From positions 1 to 10,136 of the forward strand of contig DAOUQK010000109.1 of the NCBI GenBank assembly GCA_030625695.1: a DNA stretch of 10,136 nucleotides, given 5' to 3'. Under the pieces are notes generated by a model that was given only the letters and a program-made list of their open reading frames with translations, did not search any database and had not been told where the DNA came from. The translations under genes and the position numbers were made by a program. This DNA comes from Paracoccaceae bacterium (GTDB lineage Bacteria > Pseudomonadota > Alphaproteobacteria > Rhodobacterales > Rhodobacteraceae). This document shows, piece after piece, positions 5,342 through 10,136 of this stretch; the stretch's first letter is position 1; every line of letters begins with the position of its first letter.

Positions 5342-8221
5342 CTATTTGCTATCCTTAAGCCCCATAAGAGCGGCGGCGAAGGGATTATCCGGATCAATCG
5401 GTTTTTCATATTTGGGCGGACGGGCCGAGAAAGACTTGGCGCCTTGTTTTGGCTTGCCGCCTGGTTTTTGCCCGCGACGATTACCTGGTTTGTTGCCGGG
5501 TTTACCGCCCTGTTTGCCGCCAGCCTTACCCTGCGGTCGGCCTTTTGGACCAGAGTCGCGGTTTTGGGCAGGTCGGTGTCCCCATGTGAAGGTATAAAAG
5601 ACCTCCATGTCGGGTGCCGCTTCAGATGTCACTTCGGGGGCCGTGCCTGGGGCCGCCTCATCGGGCGCTGACGCGTCCTCTTCGGAACCTGCGGGGGCCT
5701 CGGCAGGCGCTGTCGCGCCTTTCTCGGGGGCGTCAGCGACAGGCTCGGGCGGGGCTGGCGCGTCTTGGTCCGGTGTGGATTCGGTTGCGGCTTCGAGTGC
5801 CGTCTCAACTGCCTTAACGGGTTCCGGAGCAGGGGCGGCTTTGACTTTGATACGCTCGCTCCGCTCGCCTTTGTAGCCAAGGCCAGTCATCAGGTCAGCG
5901 AACTGTTCGAGGGTCATGCCGGTTATTGACAGCATGTCGGGGTTGGCTTCAAAACCTGAACGGCTGTTTTCGGCCCGCAAAAGGTCGGCCAGGCGTTCCA
6001 GCATGTCGATACGGATCGCCCGTTCACCCGCCGCGCGGTAGCCGCACATGGTGTGATAGCCTTTGTGCGCATCCTTTTGCGCCGGAACAGTGACCAGTCC
6101 GGGAGGGGGGGATTCGGGAAATTCCTGCAAACCTTGCGCCAGCGACCACAGCACCAGACGCAGGCGGGTCGGTGCGGGTTTCAGCAACAAGGGCATGAAA
6201 ATGGTGAACTGGCCAAAGCGAAGCCCGTGTTTGCGCAACGCCCCGCGCGAGTCCTGATCAAGGTCTTTGACCTCTTGCGCTACATCGGCGCGGGTCATCA
6301 GGCCAAGGTTTTCGATCAAACGGAACGCAAAACCACGCGCCAGACCGGTCAGGGTTTCATCGCGTTGCAGCGCCACCAAAGGTTCGAACAGGGCCGCGAC
6401 CTTGCGGTCGATGAAGTGTTGCAACCGGCGCTGAACCTTTTGCGCCACGTCGGCACCGGCCACATCGTCAACAAACACATCGACCATGGGTTTCAGGGGT
6501 TCAGCCCCTGCCACCAGTTTGCCAACAGCAAAGGTGCCCCACATCAGGCCACCCTGTTCGGTAAAATCGATCTCGGTATCGGGCGCGTTGTAAAACCGGT
6601 CAGCGCGCAGGTGGAACTGTGGTGCCAACGCCTGAGCGGCGGCGGCTTTCAGCGCCTTGGCTTCGGCGGTGTCACCATTGGCGGCTTTGTCCGGGGTAAA
6701 CCGGAAACCTTCCAGCCGTCCGACAAATTCGCCTTCGACGCTCACGTCGCCATTATCATTCACTTCGGCCAAGAGGGCCTCCTTTTGGTTGAGCCGGCGC
6801 AACAAATGCGATGTACGCCGGTCCACGAATCTTTGGGTCAACGCACTGTGAAGCGCGTCCGATAAGCGGTCTTCTACCGCGCGGGTTTCGCCGCGCCAAT
6901 GGTTTTCGTCATCAACCCAGCCCTTTCGTTGTGCGACATACGTCCAGGTGCGAATATACGCCAGTCGTTTGGACAGTGTATCAATATCGCCATCCACCCG
7001 GTCAATCCGGCGGATTTGTGCCGCCAGCCAGTCGTTTGGCACGCGCGAGGACTGGTGCAGATAGTTGAATATTATCCCTAACAGGTTGGCGTGTTCGCCG
7101 TGACTGATGCCACGAAAGTCCGGGATGCGGCACACATCCCAAAGCAGGCGAACCGACGCCACGTCGCTGGCGCGGGCCGTTGCTTCGGCGGTTTGGGACA
7201 GGGATATCAGGGCGGTAAGGTCGTCGACCTCGCGCGATTTTATCAGGTTCTCATCCGTTGGGGCGGCTTGCAGGGACCGAATCAGCGCCTCGGGGGTGGC
7301 AAAGTTGAGCATGGAACTGCGCCAGTTGAGCTTTTTCAGCGGGGCAAAGCGATGATCCATGATCGCCTGCGCCATACCGTCGTCCAAAGGCGGGGCATCG
7401 CCGGTTACGCCAAACGTACCGTCTGACATGCCCCGCCCCGCACGGCCGGCGATCTGGGCCAGCTCGTTTGGTGCAAGGACACGCATCCGTCGACCGTCAA
7501 ACTTGGTAAGCGAGGAAAACGCCACATGGTCGATATCAAGGTTCAGCCCCATGCCGATAGCATCCGTGGCCACCAGATAATCCACTTCGCGGTTCTGGTA
7601 CATCTCGACCTGGGCATTACGGGTGCGGGGGGAAAGTGCGCCCATAACCACGGCTGCCCCGCCTTTTTGACGCCGTATCAGTTCAGCAATCGCATAGACG
7701 TTATCAACCGAGAACCCGACAATGGCGCTGCGCGCGGGCATCCGGGATATCTTTTTGGCCCCTGCATACGTCAGTTCTGACATACGCTCGCGGCGCATGA
7801 ATTGCACCTCGGGCACCAGGGCGGCAATTGGCCCGCGCATGGTGGAAGCCCCCAGAAACAGGGTTTCATGCAACCCGCGGGCGCGCAGCAACCGGTCGGT
7901 GAAGACATGGCCGCGTTCAGGATCGGCGCAGAGTTGCACCTCGTCTATCGCTAGGAAATCACAGCCCATGCCTTCGGGCATTGCCTCGACGGTGCAAACC
8001 CAAAAGGCGGTGCGGGGCGGCACAATGCGTTCTTCGCCCGTCACCAGCGCCACCACGGATGGCCCACGAATGGCAACGATCTTGTCATAAACCTCGCGCG
8101 CGAGCAGACGCAGCGGCAAGCCAATCACCCCGGTGCGGTGGGCCAGCATCCGTTCAATCGCATAGTGGGTTTTGCCGGTGTTTGTCGGGCCAAGAACGGC
8201 CACGATGCGTGAGTGGCTCAC
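5342..8221 (-). CDS. SUV3-like superfamily 2 helicase with long disordered C-terminal tail
   Basis: ATP-dependent RNA/DNA helicase related to mitochondrial SUV3, which works with RNA-degrading enzymes. The product is 959 residues. The motor core has Walker A GPTNTGKT (11-18), the DEAD-box-equivalent DEVQ (93-96), motif III GASTMRG (124-130) and motif VI QIAGRAGR (256-263). A helical SUV3-type region follows to about 480, then a long less-characterised domain to about 790. The tail has an Ala/Pro/Glu-rich acidic stretch (about 794-870), a short conserved-looking island MEVFYTFTWGHRP (872-884), a Gly/Lys/Pro/Asn/Gln-rich basic stretch (about 889-930) and an end motif IDPDNPFAAALMGLK (942-956). 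The start is GTG at 8221, preceded by AGGGGG about 4 nt upstream, with MSHSRIVAVLGPTNTGKT fitting the family N-terminus. The gene sits 24 bp after the TPR gene and 6 bp before the S4 gene. Confidence 0.92.
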   Translation of the reverse strand: MSHSRIVAVLGPTNTGKTHYAIERMLAHRTGVIGLPLRLLAREVYDKIVAIRGPSVVALVTGEERIVPPRTAFWVCTVEAMPEGMGCDFLAIDEVQLCADPERGHVFTDRLLRARGLHETLFLGASTMRGPIAALVPEVQFMRRERMSELTYAGAKKISRMPARSAIVGFSVDNVYAIAELIRRQKGGAAVVMGALSPRTRNAQVEMYQNREVDYLVATDAIGMGLNLDIDHVAFSSLTKFDGRRMRVLAPNELAQIAGRAGRGMSDGTFGVTGDAPPLDDGMAQAIMDHRFAPLKKLNWRSSMLNFATPEALIRSLQAAPTDENLIKSREVDDLTALISLSQTAEATARASDVASVRLLWDVCRIPDFRGISHGEHANLLGIIFNYLHQSSRVPNDWLAAQIRRIDRVDGDIDTLSKRLAYIRTWTYVAQRKGWVDDENHWRGETRAVEDRLSDALHSALTQRFVDRRTSHLLRRLNQKEALLAEVNDNGDVSVEGEFVGRLEGFRFTPDKAANGDTAEAKALKAAAAQALAPQFHLRADRFYNAPDTEIDFTEQGGLMWGTFAVGKLVAGAEPLKPMVDVFVDDVAGADVAQKVQRRLQHFIDRKVAALFEPLVALQRDETLTGLARGFAFRLIENLGLMTRADVAQEVKDLDQDSRGALRKHGLRFGQFTIFMPLLLKPAPTRLRLVLWSLAQGLQEFPESPPPGLVTVPAQKDAHKGYHTMCGYRAAGERAIRIDMLERLADLLRAENSRSGFEANPDMLSITGMTLEQFADLMTGLGYKGERSERIKVKAAPAPEPVKAVETALEAATESTPDQDAPAPPEPVADAPEKGATAPAEAPAGSEEDASAPDEAAPGTAPEVTSEAAPDMEVFYTFTWGHRPAQNRDSGPKGRPQGKAGGKQGGKPGNKPGNRRGQKPGGKPKQGAKSFSARPPKYEKPIDPDNPFAAALMGLKDSK

Positions 8222-8245
8222 GTTTGCCCCCTGCCCTGATAGGAA

Positions 8246-8827
8246 TTATAGCGCCTTGCCTTCGATCTGCGGTTTTAAACGCGCCAAAGCCTTGCCTACC
8301 GCCTCATGATGCGGATGTATAGTTTGTGCTTGCAAGTAAGCCTTATAAGCCTGATCGGGTCGCTCAAACGTCTCAAATATTACCCCCAGCCCCACAATTG
8401 CATTGTAGTTATTGGGGTTCAGTTGCAAAGCGCGTTCCAGATCAGCCAAGGCAGGCCCAAACAGCCCAGCCGCAAAATAGGCGGTGGCACGGGTGTGCCA
8501 GCCTTCGGCAAAACCGGGCGCATGATCGGTCAGCGCGGTGAAGTGTTCAATTGCCGCCTTGGTTTCCCCGGCCTCTAACGCCTCACGTCCACGTTTCAAC
8601 AACAGGTCCATCGTCGCCGAGCCACTTTTGCGCCATAACGCCTGCAATTGCCGGTCCAGACGTTTGGCCTCGGCAGGTTCAGATTGGCTCAGCGCCTCTA
8701 ACAGCGCGGATTCGTCGTTCAAATCCGCCTCTTGCGCCAACGCTTGCGAGGGTAAAGGTAAGGAAAACATGACTATTGTCGCAATTGCCGCAACGGTATG
8801 TTTGAGATTGGGGTATTCAAAGCTCAT
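8246..8827 (-). CDS. Exported TPR-repeat protein
   Basis: Probable periplasmic protein-interaction module; no enzymatic motif is visible. Starting from the ATG at 8827, the 193-residue product opens with a signal peptide: a hydrophobic core (VAAIATIVMFSLPLP) and the cleavage-like site SQALA followed by QEA (after about residue 31). A short acidic/helical region precedes roughly three tetratricopeptide units (about 71-106, 107-140 and 141-175), including the consensus-like ALADLERALQLNPNNYNAIVGLG. A longer reading frame from a TTG at 8893 would bury the signal peptide behind 22 extra residues, so the ATG is preferred, although no clear Shine-Dalgarno precedes it. It is the first gene of the probable operon with the helicase, and is divergent from the SCP2 gene. 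A role in envelope protein assembly is conjecture. Confidence 0.85.
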   Translation of the reverse strand: MSFEYPNLKHTVAAIATIVMFSLPLPSQALAQEADLNDESALLEALSQSEPAEAKRLDRQLQALWRKSGSATMDLLLKRGREALEAGETKAAIEHFTALTDHAPGFAEGWHTRATAYFAAGLFGPALADLERALQLNPNNYNAIVGLGVIFETFERPDQAYKAYLQAQTIHPHHEAVGKALARLKPQIEGKAL

Positions 8828-8855
8828 AATACTGTTCAATGTAGCGCGGGCTGCG

Positions 8856-8883
8856 TTAAAAACCAGAGCGTGCAGCGTATTAT
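8856..8883 (+). promoter_or_regulatory. Candidate promoter of the SCP2-hydrolase operon
   Basis: TTAAAA (8856-8861, 4/6 match to TTGACA), a 16-bp spacer and TATTAT (8878-8883, 5/6 match to TATAAT) would give a start near 8890 and a leader of about 22 nt before the SCP2 start at 8912. The position and spacing are good for a sigma-70 promoter. Confidence 0.42.
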
Positions 8884-8884
8884 C
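8879..8884 (-). promoter_or_regulatory. Candidate -10 of the TPR-helicase operon, overlapping the opposite -10
   Basis: Read on the minus strand, these six bases are GATAAT, a 5/6 match to TATAAT, about 50 bp upstream of the TPR start codon. The corresponding -35 is poor. The element shares five bases with the plus-strand -10 at 8878-8883. Confidence 0.28.
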
Positions 8885-8899
8885 TGCGCACAAATTGAT

Positions 8900-8904
8900 G
8901 AGGA
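8900..8904 (+). promoter_or_regulatory. Ribosome binding site fixing the SCP2 start
   Basis: GAGGA lies 7 nt before the ATG at 8912. The frame is open further upstream to 8798, but this site and the start of SCP2 similarity at MSDFLESAV both point to 8912. Confidence 0.75.
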
Positions 8905-8911
8905 ACGAGAT

Positions 8912-9202
8912 ATGAGCGATTTTCTTGAATCGGCAGTGACTGAATTGAACAGCAAAATGGGCGATGGCGGCTTTGACGGCAGCGCCAAGTTTGATGTGGC
9001 GGACGTGGGCGCGATTGTGATCGACAGTGCCGGCGCACGGATCTCGGATGATGAGACCGAAGTGACCCTAAGTGCCGATGCCGACACGTTTCAGGAAATC
9101 TTTGACGGCGATCTGAACCCAACCAGTGCCTTTATGACCGGCAAGCTGAGTGTTGATGGCGACATGGGGCAAGCGATGAAACTGGCGGCGGTACTGGTCT
9201 GA
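8912..9202 (+). CDS. SCP2 sterol-binding-domain protein
   Basis: Stand-alone SCP2 domain of 96 residues, a small cytoplasmic fold that binds lipids or acyl-CoA-like molecules in a hydrophobic tunnel. The whole protein is the domain: an N-terminal helix (SDFLESAVTELNSKM), a beta-sheet core with AKFDVADVGAIVIDSAGARI and ETEVTLSADADTF, then the family signature region (about 60-95) with FDGDLNPTSAFMTGKLSVDG and a final helix MGQAMKLAAVL. Short single-domain versions like this are common in Rhodobacteraceae. The last base of its TGA stop is the first base of the next gene's ATG, so the two are translationally coupled. The natural ligand is unknown. Confidence 0.9.
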   Translation: MSDFLESAVTELNSKMGDGGFDGSAKFDVADVGAIVIDSAGARISDDETEVTLSADADTFQEIFDGDLNPTSAFMTGKLSVDGDMGQAMKLAAVLV

Positions 9203-10136
9203 TGCCATTGGAACCGGCCCCATTTTACGAGTCGTCGGCAGGGATATCATTTTCCGGGCCGCCCGGTGGTGCGGCCTGGTGGGTGGAAACATCCGATCAG
9301 GTACGGCTGCGGGTTGGTCTGTGGCCCGCCGGGGGTGAGGCACGCGGGACGGTTCTTTTATTTCCCGGGCGCACTGAATACATCGAGAAATATGGACAAA
9401 CCGCCAGTGAACTGACCAAGCGCGGCTTTGCGGTGCTGGCGATCGACTGGCGTGGTCAGGGCCTGTCGGACCGGTTGCTGGAGGACAAGCGCATCGGTCA
9501 TGTTGCGCAATTCACCGACTATCAGAAAGACATTGCCGCCATGCTGCGTGCCGCGCGCGAATTGGACATTCCGCGCCCGTTTCATTTGCTGGCGCATTCC
9601 ATGGGTGGGGCGATTGGCCTGCGAGCCGTAATGGAAGGGTTGCCAGTGCAAACCTGCGCCTTTACCGGGCCGATGTGGGGCATTTACATGCCGCATATCC
9701 TGAAACCGATTGGCTGGGCAACGGCCACCATCGGGCCGAAGTTGGGCCTTGGCACATGGCTGCCGCCCAATACCAGCCTTGATTATTACGTGCTTAGTCA
9801 GGCGTTTGACGGCAATGTGTTGACTCATGACCCTGAGATGTATTCGATGATGCATGACCAGCTTAAGGCGCAGATTGATCTGGGGCTGGGTGGTCCAAGC
9901 CTGATCTGGCTGCGTGAAGCGTTGACCGAATGCAAAGCTCTTGCCACGCGGGCCTCGCCCGATGTGCCATGCCTGACATTCCTGGGCGCTGATGAAGCGA
10001 TTGTTGACCGGGATGTCGTGCGCGCACGGATGCAAGCCTGGCCACGCGGCGAGATTGACGAAGTGCAAGGCGCGCATCACGAAGTACTGATGGAAGGACC
10101 GGAAATACGCGCCCACGTGTTTGACCGGCTTGAGGC
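9202..10136 (+). CDS. Alpha/beta hydrolase, lysophospholipase/monoacylglycerol-lipase type, 3' truncated
   Basis: Serine hydrolase of the alpha/beta fold, resembling lysophospholipase L2 (PldB) and monoacylglycerol lipases, which release fatty acids from lysolipids or monoglycerides. The frame runs without a stop to the window end: 311 codons are visible and probably only a few are missing. The oxyanion-hole strand LLFPGRTEYIEKYG (about 52-65) has proline where many relatives have histidine. The nucleophile elbow is AHSMGG (131-136) with Ser133. The probable acid is Asp264 (FLGADEAIVD), with His293 (GAHHEVLME) completing the triad. No signal peptide is seen, so it is probably cytoplasmic. The start overlaps the SCP2 stop by one base (TGATG). 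The true substrate could be any ester, so I give no gene symbol. Confidence 0.92.
   Translation, partial: MPLEPAPFYESSAGISFSGPPGGAAWWVETSDQVRLRVGLWPAGGEARGTVLLFPGRTEYIEKYGQTASELTKRGFAVLAIDWRGQGLSDRLLEDKRIGHVAQFTDYQKDIAAMLRAARELDIPRPFHLLAHSMGGAIGLRAVMEGLPVQTCAFTGPMWGIYMPHILKPIGWATATIGPKLGLGTWLPPNTSLDYYVLSQAFDGNVLTHDPEMYSMMHDQLKAQIDLGLGGPSLIWLREALTECKALATRASPDVPCLTFLGADEAIVDRDVVRARMQAWPRGEIDEVQGAHHEVLMEGPEIRAHVFDRLE

Noticed and set aside
6053..6865. 270-codon open frame on the plus strand
   Set aside because: It lies wholly antisense to the helicase and is a mirror of GC-rich codon use; no recognisable domain.
8828..8893. Earlier TTG start for the TPR protein
   Set aside because: It would place 22 residues before a normal signal peptide and covers the divergent promoter region.
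9358..10116. 252-codon open frame on the minus strand
   Set aside because: Antisense to the alpha/beta hydrolase, whose catalytic motifs are intact on the plus strand.

Overview
The window looks like chromosomal DNA of an alphaproteobacterium, most likely a marine Rhodobacteraceae (Roseobacter-group) member. This rests on GC-rich coding sequence, the style of the proteins (SUV3-like helicase, CdnL/CarD, FdxA, short SCP2 protein) and a GTAGGGTGGGG-type dispersed palindrome. It is an inference, because no rRNA or other marker gene is present. The DNA is densely coding, with ten genes, and shows no phage, transposase, CRISPR or tRNA signature.

Layout. (1) 1-1411, plus strand: the 3' part of a Kef-type K+/H+ antiporter with a C-terminal RCK/TrkA-N domain. 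(2) 1415-1476: a nested inverted repeat between two convergent genes, which also supplies the stop codon of cobT. (3) 1472-3338: divergent cobT (minus) and cobS (plus), the two enzymes of lower-loop assembly in cobalamin synthesis, separated by a 91-bp promoter region. (4) 3346-3867, minus: a CarD/CdnL-type RNA polymerase-binding regulator, convergent with cobS and separated from it by 7 bp. (5) 3868-4172: the largest gene-free stretch. It carries a likely carD promoter and long leader plus two hairpins. (6) 4173-8827, minus: a probable operon in the order TPR lipoprotein-like/periplasmic protein, SUV3-type RNA/DNA helicase, S4-domain RNA-binding protein, shortened HCCA-isomerase/DsbA-fold protein, and 7Fe-8S ferredoxin fdxA. 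carD follows in the same direction. (7) 8912-10136, plus: an SCP2 (sterol-carrier) domain protein whose stop codon overlaps the start of an alpha/beta hydrolase of the lysophospholipase/monoacylglycerol lipase type, which is cut by the window end.

How the genes may work together. Helicase and S4 protein form an RNA-metabolism pair, and CarD adjusts RNA polymerase at promoters. FdxA is an electron carrier. CobT and CobS carry out consecutive late steps of B12 synthesis. The SCP2 protein and the lipase-like hydrolase are translationally coupled and may both act on lipids. The most unusual items are the roughly half-length HCCA-isomerase-like gene, which seems to have lost its middle in frame; the repeat that ends cobT; the long carD leader; and a probable shared -10 element serving two divergent genes. 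I found no convincing undescribed system, and most of the window is ordinary housekeeping content.
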